NCBI GenBank assembly: GCA_009377695.1
Contig: WHTP01000067.1
Span: forward strand, 1 to 32,642
Reading direction: 5' to 3'
Length of the DNA: 32,642 nt
DNA from: Hyphomicrobiales bacterium
GTDB lineage: Bacteria > Pseudomonadota > Alphaproteobacteria > Rhizobiales > Xanthobacteraceae
Both the position numbers and the translations under genes were made by a program. This document shows, piece by piece, positions 24,975 through 32,642 of this stretch. The notes under the pieces were generated by a model. That model worked only from the letters and a program-made list of their open reading frames with translations, was not told the origin of the DNA and did not search any database. Position 1 is the first letter of the stretch; the number at the start of each line of letters is the position of its first letter.

Positions 24975-25120
24975 CTCATCCTCCCGTAACGCAATCAACG
25001 GCGGGCGCCATGCGCGCCGGTAAAGCGCCAAATGTGTGGCGGTGCTTAGCGTCCGTATCCCGCGCGAACAACACGAACCTTGACGCACCCGTAAACGCGC
25101 TCGTGTGGCGGTTAAGAAGT

Positions 25121-25137
25121 CCGCAACATTGTTGCGG
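25121..25137. promoter_or_regulatory. Perfect 8-1-8 palindrome upstream of the Bug receptor gene
   Basis: CCGCAACA-T-TGTTGCGG is an exact inverted repeat, 147 nt upstream of the minus-strand receptor gene and 75 nt beyond the mmcB stop. No T run follows on either strand, so an operator is more likely than a terminator. The sequence around it is AT-richer than the genes. Confidence 0.45.
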
Positions 25138-25211
25138 CGAGTCCGAATACGGAATTTTGGACCGAAACCACATTAGAGGTCAAAGCCACGCTATAGAATC
25201 AATGCGTTGCT

Positions 25212-25697
25212 CTACAATTCGTTACCGTACGGGCCTTTGGGATCGGCGAGCGCGGCGAGCCGCAGCGCCGCGGCGCGCGCAAAGGCGAGCATTACGTTCC
25301 TGCGAGTCGATGCCTGCAGGCGATGCTCCGGCGCCTCGCACACGATCTCCGCGCCGAAGGCATCGGCAACGATCAGGCCGGTATCCTTCGGGAAGATGTC
25401 GCACGGAACGTCGAGGGTGGTCGCGAAGAACAAGCGGTCGCAGTGCAGGCGATAGTCCATCCATTTCTGGTCGGCGCGGAAATCCGCGATCGATGACTTG
25501 ATCTCGACGATCCAGACCTCGCCCGATGTGCCGAGCGCCACGAGGTCGGCACGCCGGCCCGACGCCAGCGGCAGTTCGCTCACCACCGAGAGCCCAAACG
25601 AATGCAACAGTCGCGTCGTCCCGCGCGCGACCTTGAGCGCGGTCTCCGATTGGCGCCCGTCCACGGGCAACGACGCGGCAAGCGAAGCGAAGCTCAT
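25212..25697 (-). CDS. mmcB: MmcB-family DNA repair protein (PD-(D/E)xK nuclease-like)
   Basis: A 161-residue protein like MmcB of Caulobacter, a conserved alphaproteobacterial factor associated with DNA damage response. It has a nuclease-type core: Asp51 in RRADLVALG, then Glu65-Ile-Lys67 in VWIVEIKSS, followed by DFRADQKWMDYRLHCDRLFFA, the typical PD-(D/E)xK arrangement. ATG 25697 is selected because the conserved helix after it (RQSETALKVARGTTRLLH) is the family start; the upstream open frame to 25856 looks non-coding. I see no GTTC-N7-GTTC LexA box immediately upstream. It lies 178 nt downstream of mtnA on the same strand. Confidence 0.87.
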   Translation of the reverse strand: MSFASLAASLPVDGRQSETALKVARGTTRLLHSFGLSVVSELPLASGRRADLVALGTSGEVWIVEIKSSIADFRADQKWMDYRLHCDRLFFATTLDVPCDIFPKDTGLIVADAFGAEIVCEAPEHRLQASTRRNVMLAFARAAALRLAALADPKGPYGNEL

Positions 25698-25875
25698 CGA
25701 ATGCAGAATTCCTGGCAAGGGCACATCCGTGGTTCTTTGAATGGCACGCACGCAACGCTCCCAGAAGCGCGACTCCAACACAGAGCAACACTCAAGCGAT
25801 CCGCTCGGTCTGCTCCCTCTCCAGCAAGGAGAAGACGTCCACCGAATTCGCAGCACGATCGTGGCTCACAGGCGA

Positions 25876-26994
25876 CTACTCTGCCGCATCGCTGCGCTCG
25901 GGAAAAGCCTTCGCTAACGCCTCGCGTGATGGTGCCACCACACCGCGCTCGGTGATCAGGCCGGTGACAAGCCGCGCCGGCGTCACGTCGAAGCCGTAAT
26001 TCGCGACCGCGGAGCCGTCCGGCACGATTCGCACCGTCTCGATGCGGCTATCGGACGTCTTACCGGACATCGTCGCGACCTCGTCGCCGCTTCGCTGTTC
26101 GATCGGGATGTCGGCGACGCCATCCTTCACCGTGAAATCGATGGTCGGCGAGGGTAACGCCACATAGAACGGCACGTTGTTGTCCTTCGCCGCCAGTGCC
26201 TTGAGATAGGTGCCGATCTTGTTGGCGACATCGCCATTGGCGGCGACGCGGTCGGTACCGACGATGGCGATATCGACCTCGCCGTGCTGCATGAGATGGC
26301 CGCCGGTGTTGTCAGGGATGACGGTGTGCGGCACGCCGTGCTGGCCGAGTTCCCAGGCGGTCAGTGAGGCGCCCTGGTTGCGCGGACGGGTCTCATCGAC
26401 CCAGACGTGGAGCGGGATGCCGGCGTCATGCGCGGCGTAGACTGGCGCCAGCGCCGTACCAACATCGACGGTCGCGAGCCAGCCGGCATTGCAGTGGGTC
26501 AGCACGTTGACGCGCTCGCGGGGGTTCTTTGTCACGGCGATCTTTTCGATCAGCGCCAGGCCGTGACCGCCGATCGCCTGATTGATCGCGACGTCCTCGT
26601 CACAGATCTCGGCCGCCCGGCGATAGGCCGCGGCGACGCGCTCCTCGCGCGGGCGGTTGCGCACCGCCGCCATCATCTCGTCGAGCGCCCATTTCAGGTT
26701 GATCGCGGTGGGGCGGGTGGCGCGCAGCACGGCGTAGGCGCGCTCGAGCGATTCGTCGGAGGCATCGGCACGCAGCGCGAGGCAGATACCATAGGCTGCG
26801 GTCGCTCCGATCAGCGGCGCGCCGCGCACCTGCATGCTGACGATCGCGCGCGCCGCGTCATCGAGCGTTTCAAGCCGGATTGTGGCGAACCGATGCGGCA
26901 GCACGGTCTGGTCGATGACGCCGACAGTCACGCCGTCCGCCTCCACCCAGATGCTGCGCGTATGCTTTCCCGCGACTTTCATGGGCGCACTCAT
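25876..26994 (-). CDS. mtnA: S-methyl-5-thioribose-1-phosphate isomerase
   Basis: A 372-residue aldose-ketose isomerase of methionine salvage, converting methylthioribose-1-phosphate to methylthioribulose-1-phosphate. The catalytic pair is Cys168 in [10 protein letters not shown] and Asp248 in [11 protein letters not shown]; the 80-residue spacing equals that of Bacillus Cys160/Asp240. [20 protein letters not shown] and the N-terminal [16 protein letters not shown] are strongly conserved, and the latter separates it from eIF2B subunits. ATG 26994 (MSAPMK) is chosen; ATG 26982 is possible. The frame runs on to 27363, but that overlaps the divergent VWA gene and reads unlike protein. No other mtn genes are near. 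Confidence 0.95.
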   Translation of the reverse strand: MSAPMKVAGKHTRSIWVEADGVTVGVIDQTVLPHRFATIRLETLDDAARAIVSMQVRGAPLIGATAAYGICLALRADASDESLERAYAVLRATRPTAINLKWALDEMMAAVRNRPREERVAAAYRRAAEICDEDVAINQAIGGHGLALIEKIAVTKNPRERVNVLTHCNAGWLATVDVGTALAPVYAAHDAGIPLHVWVDETRPRNQGASLTAWELGQHGVPHTVIPDNTGGHLMQHGEVDIAIVGTDRVAANGDVANKIGTYLKALAAKDNNVPFYVALPSPTIDFTVKDGVADIPIEQRSGDEVATMSGKTSDSRIETVRIVPDGSAVANYGFDVTPARLVTGLITERGVVAPSREALAKAFPERSDAAE

Positions 26995-27148
26995 ATCGCG
27001 GTTTGCCGTGCAACGCACGCGGCGTTGCCAGCGGGACACAGACGAATTTCTCCGTGAATCCGCCGAGGGCACGCCGCAATTCCGGCGCGGCCCGGACGCG
27101 AACGCCACGGAACATCCCGCGCGGGGACGACGTCTCGAGGGGATATCA

Positions 27149-28270
27149 ATGCTGAGGCATCTTACACCGGTCGCATTCCTGGCGTTCACAATGGCGCTGT
27201 CGATCCTGCCGGCCAAACCGGCGTGGTCCAAGCCTGTGATCGAGGTCGTGTTCGTCCTCGACACAACCGGCTCAATGGGCCCCCTGATCGAGGGCGCCAA
27301 ACGCAAGATCTGGTCGATCGCGACCACGCTGATCGATTGCAGCCCCGACGCCGAAATACGCATGGGTCTCGTCGCCTATCGCGACATCGGCGATGACTAC
27401 GTGACCAAGACCTACGACCTCACCACCGACATCCAGGGTCTTTACGCCGACCTCCTGCAATTGCGCGCTCGCGGCGGCGGCGACTGGCCGGAGAGCGTCA
27501 ACGAAGCGCTGTTCGTCGGCATCACCAAAATGTCCTGGAGCCGCGGGCGCGATTCCACACGCATCATCTTCCTGGTCGGCGACGCCCCGCCGCACATGGA
27601 TTATGCGCAGGACATGAAATATCCGGACGTCATGCGCCTTGCCCGCGCGCGTGACATCACGATCAACACGGTGCAAGCGGGCAGCACGCGCGACACCGAG
27701 CGCACGTGGCGCGAGATCGCACAGATGGGCCGCGGCGAATATATGTCGATCCCGCAGGACGGCGGCAAAATCGTCGTCATCGAAACGCCCTACGACCGTG
27801 AGATCATCGAGCTTCAGAACCGCATCAACCGCACTGTTGTGCCGTACGGGTCGCCGACACAGCAGCGCGCGACGCGCGCGCGCGTCGAGCAATATTCCTC
27901 GGCGGCGCCGTCGGTCGCCTCCGACATGGCAGGCTATATGGCGAAACGTGCCGCGCGTCCGGGACGGGTGGCCGAAGCCGTCACCGGCGAAGGCGACCTC
28001 GTCGGCGATGTTGCCAGCGGACGGCGGTCGTTGGCTTCGCTGCCCGACTCAGAATTGCCCGACGACTTGCGGCGAATGCCGCCAGCCGAACGGCAGGCGC
28101 GTATCGAGCAACGGATGAGCGAGCGCCGCACCCTCAATGAGCAACTCGCGGACTTGGTGAGCCGGCGCGACCGGCACATTGCCGATGCGCGCAGCAAGGC
28201 GCCGCCGCCGGCTGCCGACTCCTTCGACCGCGCGGTCGAGCGGACGCTGCGCTCGCAGATTGCACGGTAA
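27149..28270 (+). CDS. Exported von Willebrand factor A domain protein
   Basis: A 373-residue protein with a Sec signal peptide (about 1-27, ending PAWS). A VWA domain follows at about 30-225: [13 protein letters not shown] gives the metal-ion-dependent adhesion site Asp38, Thr40 and Ser42, with [12 protein letters not shown] and [12 protein letters not shown] supplying further site loops. The domain is intact. The C-terminal third is Arg/Ala/Pro-rich, then a charged, likely coiled-coil stretch (about 310-350, [20 protein letters not shown]), with a helical end. GAGGGG 6 nt before ATG 27149 supports the start. The role is unknown; VWA proteins mediate metal-dependent protein binding. A small membrane-protein gene follows 137 nt later and ends in a terminator. 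Confidence 0.87.
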   Translation: MLRHLTPVAFLAFTMALSILPAKPAWSKPVIEVVFVLDTTGSMGPLIEGAKRKIWSIATTLIDCSPDAEIRMGLVAYRDIGDDYVTKTYDLTTDIQGLYADLLQLRARGGGDWPESVNEALFVGITKMSWSRGRDSTRIIFLVGDAPPHMDYAQDMKYPDVMRLARARDITINTVQAGSTRDTERTWREIAQMGRGEYMSIPQDGGKIVVIETPYDREIIELQNRINRTVVPYGSPTQQRATRARVEQYSSAAPSVASDMAGYMAKRAARPGRVAEAVTGEGDLVGDVASGRRSLASLPDSELPDDLRRMPPAERQARIEQRMSERRTLNEQLADLVSRRDRHIADARSKAPPPAADSFDRAVERTLRSQIAR

Positions 28271-28407
28271 ACGACGCGAGCGGCCATCGCACAAATGCGA
28301 TGGCCTGCATTACGTTTCGTCATGCGCCACCCGCAAGGCAACGGCGGAACTGCATGAGCGCGCCGGACGTTGACTGTCAGAGCCTCACCGTCCGGAAAGG
28401 ACACGCC

Positions 28408-28668
28408 ATGCCGCTAAACCCCGACGATTCCGACTATCGCCGCGAGCTCACCCGCGAGACCAACGAGGAAGGCATGAGCACAACCGCCTGGGCGGGCATC
28501 GCCGTCGCCGCCATGCTGGTCGGTGGTGTCGCGATGTACGCGTTCTCGAGCAGCGAAACCAACACGGCATCCAGCACCCTGCCCGGCATCGAGAAAAGCG
28601 CACCACCTGTGACCACCGGTCAGGGCGGCGCGCAATCCAGGACGCCCGCCGAGAAAAAGGCGGAGTAG
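28408..28668 (+). CDS. Small single-pass membrane protein, hypothetical
   Basis: An 86-residue protein with an acidic/charged N-terminus (MPLNPDDSDYRRELTRET), one transmembrane helix at about 27-46 (AWAGIAVAAMLVGGVAMYAF), and a Ser/Thr/Pro-rich tail ending in AEKKAE. ATG 28408 has AAAGGA 7 nt upstream, a good site; earlier starts in the open frame are not supported. The N-terminus lacks a signal peptide, so the tail is likely periplasmic. I recognise no family. It lies downstream of the VWA gene and before a strong terminator, so the two could be co-transcribed. Confidence 0.75.
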   Translation: MPLNPDDSDYRRELTRETNEEGMSTTAWAGIAVAAMLVGGVAMYAFSSSETNTASSTLPGIEKSAPPVTTGQGGAQSRTPAEKKAE

Positions 28669-28694
28669 ACCAGCCTCGCGCTGGTAACCTTCGG

Positions 28695-28722
28695 GACCCC
28701 CGCGCTGCGGGGGTCTTTTTTT
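28695..28722 (+). terminator. Rho-independent terminator after the small membrane-protein gene
   Basis: A perfect 9-bp stem, GACCCCCGC (28695-28703) with GCGGGGGTC (28707-28715), has a GCT loop and seven T residues (28716-28722). It faces the end of the convergent TSUP gene at 28734. Confidence 0.95.
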
Positions 28723-28733
28723 GGCGGGTTAGG

Positions 28734-29516
28734 TCAGAACCAATAACGCCAGGCGAACGCGGTCGTGAGCAGCGCGCCGATCGACACCAACAACCAGCGA
28801 GCGGCCTCATTGGGCAGCACGCGTGCGATATGCGAGCCGAGTATCGCGCCGATCGGCACACCGGCCATCATGACGAGCGCCTGCGGCCACGCCACCACGC
28901 CGTTCACCGCGAAGAAGATCGCGACGACGCCGCTGTTAATTCCGACCACAACATTCTTGGTGACATTGGCGGAGCGGTAGTCGCCGCCGGTCCCGACCGA
29001 GAGAATCCCGAGCACCAGCACGCCGAGACCGGCACCGAAATAGCCGCCATAGACCGACACCGGCATGAGCCAGCCGATGATCGTGCCCCAATTGTGATCG
29101 CCGTCGCCGCGCGCCTCGCCGCGCGCCTCGCCGCGCGCACGCAGCCAGGCACTGATCCGTCCCGAATAGGCGAAGAGGACGGTCGCGAAACCGAGCAGCA
29201 GCGGAATCAATGCGGCGAAGACGCGTTCCGGCGTGATCATCAACAGTGTCGCGCCGGCGAGCGCTCCGGCGATCGATGCTGCGACCATTCCGGCAAACGA
29301 GCGCCCGAGCGGCGGCAATTGCCTGCGGTCGTAGTAGCCGGACAGAAGATTGCCGGGGACGAGCGCGACGAGGTTCGAGCAGCTCGCAATCACGGGTGAA
29401 ATGCCGGTCGCCAAGAGCGCCGGGAACGTGATGATCGCGGCGCCGCCCGCGAGCGTCGAAATCGCGCCGCCGATGATGCCGGCGAACAAGAGGAAGGCGA
29501 TGTGGAGCAGGTCCAT
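28734..29516 (-). CDS. TSUP-family (TauE/SafE) membrane permease
   Basis: A 260-residue permease with about eight transmembrane segments, of the sulfite exporter TauE/SafE (TSUP) family, which moves sulfur-containing or organic anions. Typical features are the duplicated half-motifs GGAISTLAGGAAIITFPALL and ASCSNLVALVPGNLLSGY near the N-terminus, and NVTKNVVVGINSG and MAGVPIGAILGS in the second half. A charged loop near residue 135 contains ARGEARGEARGD, coded by a short GC-rich tandem repeat at about 29107-29140. ATG 29516 (MDLLHIAFLLF) is chosen over ATG 29528 because the latter lies within an intergenic repeat and has no ribosome site. It converges with the VWA/small-protein unit. Confidence 0.9.
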   Translation of the reverse strand: MDLLHIAFLLFAGIIGGAISTLAGGAAIITFPALLATGISPVIASCSNLVALVPGNLLSGYYDRRQLPPLGRSFAGMVAASIAGALAGATLLMITPERVFAALIPLLLGFATVLFAYSGRISAWLRARGEARGEARGDGDHNWGTIIGWLMPVSVYGGYFGAGLGVLVLGILSVGTGGDYRSANVTKNVVVGINSGVVAIFFAVNGVVAWPQALVMMAGVPIGAILGSHIARVLPNEAARWLLVSIGALLTTAFAWRYWF

Positions 29517-29523
29517 CGAGGCG

Positions 29524-29656
29524 GTCATCCCGGAGCCCGAGCGAAGCGAGGGGCCCCGGAATCCTTTGTTGTTACGGATTCCGGGCTCGCGGGCACGCAG
29601 CCAAGTGTACGCAGGCTGCGTAAACTTGCGTGCGCTGCCGGCGCACCGGGAATGAC
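29524..29656. repeat. Intergenic palindromic repeat (GTCATCCCGG...CCGGGAATGAC)
   Basis: The ends, GTCATCCCGG (29524-29533) and CCGGGAATGAC (29646-29656), are near-perfect inverse copies. Inside, CCCGGAATCC (29555-29564) pairs with GGATTCCGGG (29575-29584), and a second hairpin region with repeated ACGCAG/GCTGCGT motifs follows. I recall this GTCATTCCCGG type as common between rhizobial genes. It separates gcdH from the TSUP gene. Confidence 0.7.
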
Positions 29657-29659
29657 GGA

Positions 29660-30889
29660 CTAGAAAAATGCCTGGATGCCGGTCTGGGCGCGGCCCAGCA
29701 CCAGCGCGTGGATGTCGTGCGTACCTTCGTAGGTGTTGACGGTTTCAAGGTTTGCGAGCACGCGCATGACGTGGAATTCGTCCGAGATGCCGTTGCCGCC
29801 ATGCATGTCGCGGGCGAGCCGCGCGATCTCGAGCGCCTTGCCGCAGTTGTTGCGCTTCATCAGCGAGATCGTCGAGGGCGCGGCCTTGCCCGCCTCCATC
29901 AAGCGGCCGAGCCGCAGTGCGCCGGCAAGCCCGAGCGCGATCTCGGTCTGCATGTCGGCGAGCTTCTTCTGGACGAGCTGGTTGGCGGCAAGCGGCCGGC
30001 CGAATTGCTTGCGGTCGAGCACATACTGCCGCGCGCGGTGCCAGCAGAACTCGGCCGCGCCCATGGCGCCCCAGACAATGCCATAGCGCGCATTGTTGAG
30101 ACAGCCGAACGGGCCGGCGAGGCCCTGCGCGTTCGGCAGCAGATTCTCTTCGGGCACCACGGCACCCTCGAGCACGATCTCGCCGGTGATCGAGGTGCGC
30201 AGACTGAGCTTGCCTTCGATCGTCGGGGTCGAGAACCCTTTGGTGCCGCGCTCGACCAGGAAGCCGCGGATCACGCCGTCGAGCTTCGCCCAGACCACCG
30301 CGAGGTCGGCGACCGGCGCATTCGAGATCCACATCTTGTTGCCGGTCAGGCTGTAGCCGCCAGCGACCTTCTCCGCGCGCGTCGCCATCGAGCCGGGATC
30401 GGAGCCGTGGTCGGGCTCGGTCAGACCGAAGCAGCCGAGAATTTCACCGGTCGCAAGCCTCGGGAGATATTTCCGGCGCTGCGCTTCGGTACCGTAAGCA
30501 TAGATCGGATACATCACGAGCGACGACTGCACCGACATCACGGAGCGGTAGCCGGAATCGACCCGCTCCACTTCACGCGCAATGAGCCCGTAGCACACGT
30601 CGCCAAGGGCGGAGCCGCCGTACTCCTCGGGGATGGTCGCGCCCAGGAGCCCAAGCTCGCCCATCTCGTTGACGATCTCGCGATCGAACCGCTCTTCGCG
30701 ATACGCGGTGAGCACGCGCGGCGTCAATTTGTCCTGCGCATAGCCGCGCGCGGTGTCGCGCACCATGCGCTCGTCCTCGGAGAGCTCGCCTTCGAGATCG
30801 AGCGGGTCCTGCCAGTCGAACGCAGCGTCGGTCAGCGGCGCGGCGGATTTCGCGGTGCGTGCGGCCTTTTGCGGGGCGGCTTCAGACAT
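29660..30889 (-). CDS. gcdH: Glutaryl-CoA dehydrogenase (acyl-CoA dehydrogenase family)
   Basis: A 409-residue FAD enzyme that oxidises and decarboxylates glutaryl-CoA to crotonyl-CoA in lysine, tryptophan and benzoate breakdown. The catalytic base is Glu388 in [17 protein letters not shown], diagnostic for this subgroup. [35 protein letters not shown], and [23 protein letters not shown] (here partly quoted as [14 protein letters not shown]) also match GCDH, while an Arg in the early RSVMSVQSS stretch binds the distal carboxylate in known enzymes. The N-terminal 25 residues are an Ala/Lys leader. AGGGGG just before ATG 30889 is its ribosome site. No GcdR/LysR regulator or CaiB partner is adjacent, so regulation is not visible. 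Confidence 0.94.
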   Translation of the reverse strand: MSEAAPQKAARTAKSAAPLTDAAFDWQDPLDLEGELSEDERMVRDTARGYAQDKLTPRVLTAYREERFDREIVNEMGELGLLGATIPEEYGGSALGDVCYGLIAREVERVDSGYRSVMSVQSSLVMYPIYAYGTEAQRRKYLPRLATGEILGCFGLTEPDHGSDPGSMATRAEKVAGGYSLTGNKMWISNAPVADLAVVWAKLDGVIRGFLVERGTKGFSTPTIEGKLSLRTSITGEIVLEGAVVPEENLLPNAQGLAGPFGCLNNARYGIVWGAMGAAEFCWHRARQYVLDRKQFGRPLAANQLVQKKLADMQTEIALGLAGALRLGRLMEAGKAAPSTISLMKRNNCGKALEIARLARDMHGGNGISDEFHVMRVLANLETVNTYEGTHDIHALVLGRAQTGIQAFF

Positions 30890-31008
30890 ACCCCCTTATA
30901 GGAGGCTTGCGGGCGGCGGAAAAGCGCCCTCGATGGCCAGCCGATGGCAAGGAAATGACCTGCGCCGTTGCCGCTGGCGTCCCGTTCGGATATCTAGGGC
31001 GCCGGAAT

Positions 31009-31085
<77 letters not shown>

Positions 31086-31411
31086 AATCTACGCCAGAGC
31101 ACGATGTTTTTACGCTCTGACCCCCATTTCTGAGGGCGATCATATCTGTCAGGCGCAGCGCTTCGCCGCCTATGCCGAGCGCTCGGGCCCCGTTTCATTG
31201 GACGCGCCCTTCCCGACAGCGCGGCCACCCGAAGTCCCGCCCTTCTTCCGCAAGAGGCGAATGGTGCCGTTCGTCTGTCGTGCTCGCCTAGATAATAAGG
31301 CGACAAGATAGTTGGGTTCAAGAATTGGCTTCCGCATTTCTATCCGTAAATTCCAGAGCCCTGCTGCCTGTCATTCCTGAGTGAACAGGCAGCATAAGGG
31401 GTGGGAGCTAG
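31086..31411. other. Gene-poor spacer after tRNA-Arg
   Basis: No supported gene in 326 nt. CAGAGC (31095-31100) and GCTCTG (31114-31119) form a weak hairpin after the tRNA with a T5 run in its loop, perhaps aiding termination. The section 31288-31350 is AT-richer than its surroundings and may hold a promoter for the monooxygenase. I see no copy of the tRNA 3-prime end that would mark an attachment-site duplication within the window. Confidence 0.55.
31362..31394. promoter_or_regulatory. 10-bp palindrome upstream of the monooxygenase gene
   Basis: TGCTGCCTGT (31362-31371) and ACAGGCAGCA (31385-31394) are exact reverse complements around a 13-nt loop. The site ends 17 nt before ATG 31412, a position suited to a repressor (TetR or MarR type) or a leader hairpin. 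Confidence 0.5.
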
Positions 31412-32642
31412 ATGACAGACCATGGAGTGATAATCGCCGGCGGTGGCCCGAGCGGGCTGATGCTGGCGGGCGAGTTGGCACTGGCGGGCGTCGACGTCGC
31501 CATCGTCGAGCGGCGCCGCAGCCAGGACGTCGCCGGCTCGCGCGCGGGCGGCCTCCACTCGCGCACCCTCGAGATCTTCGATCAGCGCGGCATTGCCGAT
31601 CGGTTCCTCGCCGAGGGGCAGAAGGCGCAGGCCACCGGGTTTGCCGGGGTCCATTTCGATCTCAGCGGCTTTCCCACCCGCTACCCCTACAGTCTCGGGC
31701 TGCGGCAGAACCACATCGAGCGGATCCTCGCCAGCTGGGTCGACGAGCTCAAGGCGCCGATCCATCGCGGCATCGAAGTGACGGGTTTCGCGCAGGACGC
31801 TGCCGGCGTGGATGTCGAACTGAGCGACGGCCGCTCGCTGCGGGCGCAATATCTCGTCGGGTGCGACGGCGGACGCAGCCTGGTCCGCAAGGCCGCCGGC
31901 ATCGCGTTCCCGGGATCGGATCCCACCACCAGCAACCTGATCGCCGAGGCCGAGCTTGCCGAGACGCCGCCGGAATGGGGCATCCGCCGCGACGCCCTCG
32001 GCATCCATGCCCTGGCCCCGGTGGAGTACGAGATCCGCGACGGCCAGATCGTCTACGCCGATCACGGGCCCGTCGGCGTCATGGTGACCGAACGGCAGGT
32101 CGGGCAGACCGCGCAGCCCACCCTCGACGATCTTCGCGCGGCGCTCATCACCGTCTACGGGACCGATTACGGGATCCACTCTCCCACCTCGATTTCCCGG
32201 TTCACTGATGCGGCCCGGCAGGCGGCGTCCTACCGCAAGGGACGGGTGCTGTTGGCCGGCGACGCCGCACACATCCATCCCCCCGACGGTGGCCAGGGTC
32301 TCCAGACCGGCGTGCAGGATGCGGTGAACCTGGGATGGAAGCTGGCGCAGGTGGTCAAAGGCACATCGCCGGAAAGCCTCCTCGACACCTACCACGCCGA
32401 GCGCCACCCGATCGGTGTCCGCGTGTTGCGCAACACGATGGCGTCGATCGTTCTTCGCCGCGAAGACGAACGGACGAAGGCACTGCGCGACACGATTGCC
32501 GAACTCCTCGGCATGGACGAGCCGCGCCGACGATTCGCCGCGATGATGTCCGGTCTGGACATTCATTACGACCTCGGTGAGGGGCATCCGCTGCTCGGAC
32601 GCCGCATGCCCGATCTCGACTTGGTCACCGAAAACGGCCCGC
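31412..32642 (+). CDS. FAD-dependent aromatic monooxygenase (PHBH-type), partial at right edge
   Basis: The first 410 codons are visible and the frame is still open at the window end. Group A flavoprotein hydroxylase motifs are in order: dinucleotide site IIAGGGPSGLMLAGELA (7-23) followed by Glu34 at the ribose position (VAIVERR), the R-x-GGLHSRTLE region, the DG motif LVGCDGGRSLVRKAAGI (about 147-163), and the FAD pyrophosphate/GD motif VLLAGDAAHIHPPDGGQGLQ with TGVQDAVNLGWKLA (about 283-316). Such enzymes hydroxylate phenols or polyketide and antibiotic rings using NAD(P)H and O2; relatives include PgaE/RdmE-like and rifampicin monooxygenases. GGGAG lies 4 nt before ATG 31412. It is alone in view, next to a tRNA gene. 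Substrate unknown. Confidence 0.92.
   Translation, partial: MTDHGVIIAGGGPSGLMLAGELALAGVDVAIVERRRSQDVAGSRAGGLHSRTLEIFDQRGIADRFLAEGQKAQATGFAGVHFDLSGFPTRYPYSLGLRQNHIERILASWVDELKAPIHRGIEVTGFAQDAAGVDVELSDGRSLRAQYLVGCDGGRSLVRKAAGIAFPGSDPTTSNLIAEAELAETPPEWGIRRDALGIHALAPVEYEIRDGQIVYADHGPVGVMVTERQVGQTAQPTLDDLRAALITVYGTDYGIHSPTSISRFTDAARQAASYRKGRVLLAGDAAHIHPPDGGQGLQTGVQDAVNLGWKLAQVVKGTSPESLLDTYHAERHPIGVRVLRNTMASIVLRREDERTKALRDTIAELLGMDEPRRRFAAMMSGLDIHYDLGEGHPLLGRRMPDLDLVTENGP

Noticed and set aside
26995-27363. N-terminal extension of mtnA to 27363
   Set aside because: It would overlap the divergent VWA gene including its signal peptide; MtnA homology begins at MSAPMK or MKVAGK.

Overview
The window is high-GC, tightly packed DNA from an alphaproteobacterium, most likely order Hyphomicrobiales (Rhizobiales), in or near the Bradyrhizobium/Xanthobacteraceae group. 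This rests on the consecutive same-strand RegB/RegA (ActS/ActR, RegSR-type) redox two-component pair, mutS next to glnD, an MmcB-type nuclease, an intracellular PhaZ, TAXI-TRAP and TTT/Bug solute-binding proteins, and several palindromic intergenic repeats. I infer taxonomy from gene content and recalled protein families; no search was run. Layout: (1) 1-99 is the last part of an IS110-type transposase cut by the window edge. (2) 170-4951 looks like one catabolic/uptake unit on the + strand: 4HBT thioesterase, TAXI solute receptor, fused TRAP permease and an ACMSD-like amidohydrolase, closed by a strong intrinsic terminator. (3) 4906-5290 is a repeat-rich spacer with nested hairpins and a perfect 26-bp inverted repeat. 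(4) 5329-11075 holds mutS and glnD. (5) 11100-12000 holds a hairpin, a 15-bp triple repeat, and a minus-strand gene for a small exported Lys/Gly/Met repeat protein divergent from a class A PBP. (6) 11993-19631 holds PBP1A, a YgjP-like metalloprotease, PhaZ, an ABC-2 exporter pair and phenylalanine hydroxylase. (7) 19731-21899 is regB-regA, followed by two adjacent palindromic elements related to the one at 5167. (8) 22110-23782 is an LpxL-like acyltransferase carrying an extra N-terminal domain, then a RidA protein. (9) 23919-30889 holds an orphan Bug receptor, MmcB, MtnA, an exported VWA protein, a small membrane protein, a TSUP permease and glutaryl-CoA dehydrogenase. (10) 31009-32642 is tRNA-Arg(CCG), a gene-poor spacer with a palindrome, and an FAD monooxygenase that runs off the right edge. 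How the genes fit together: most are housekeeping or stand-alone metabolic genes. The clearest functional cluster is 170-4951 (import of a small organic acid plus CoA-ester and ring-acid chemistry). RegB/RegA is a global redox regulator whose targets cannot be read from this window. The least explained items are the palindromic element family (three copies, about 75-76 nt, shared architecture), the repeat-rich exported protein at 11294-11656, and the acyltransferase fusion at 22110-23357.
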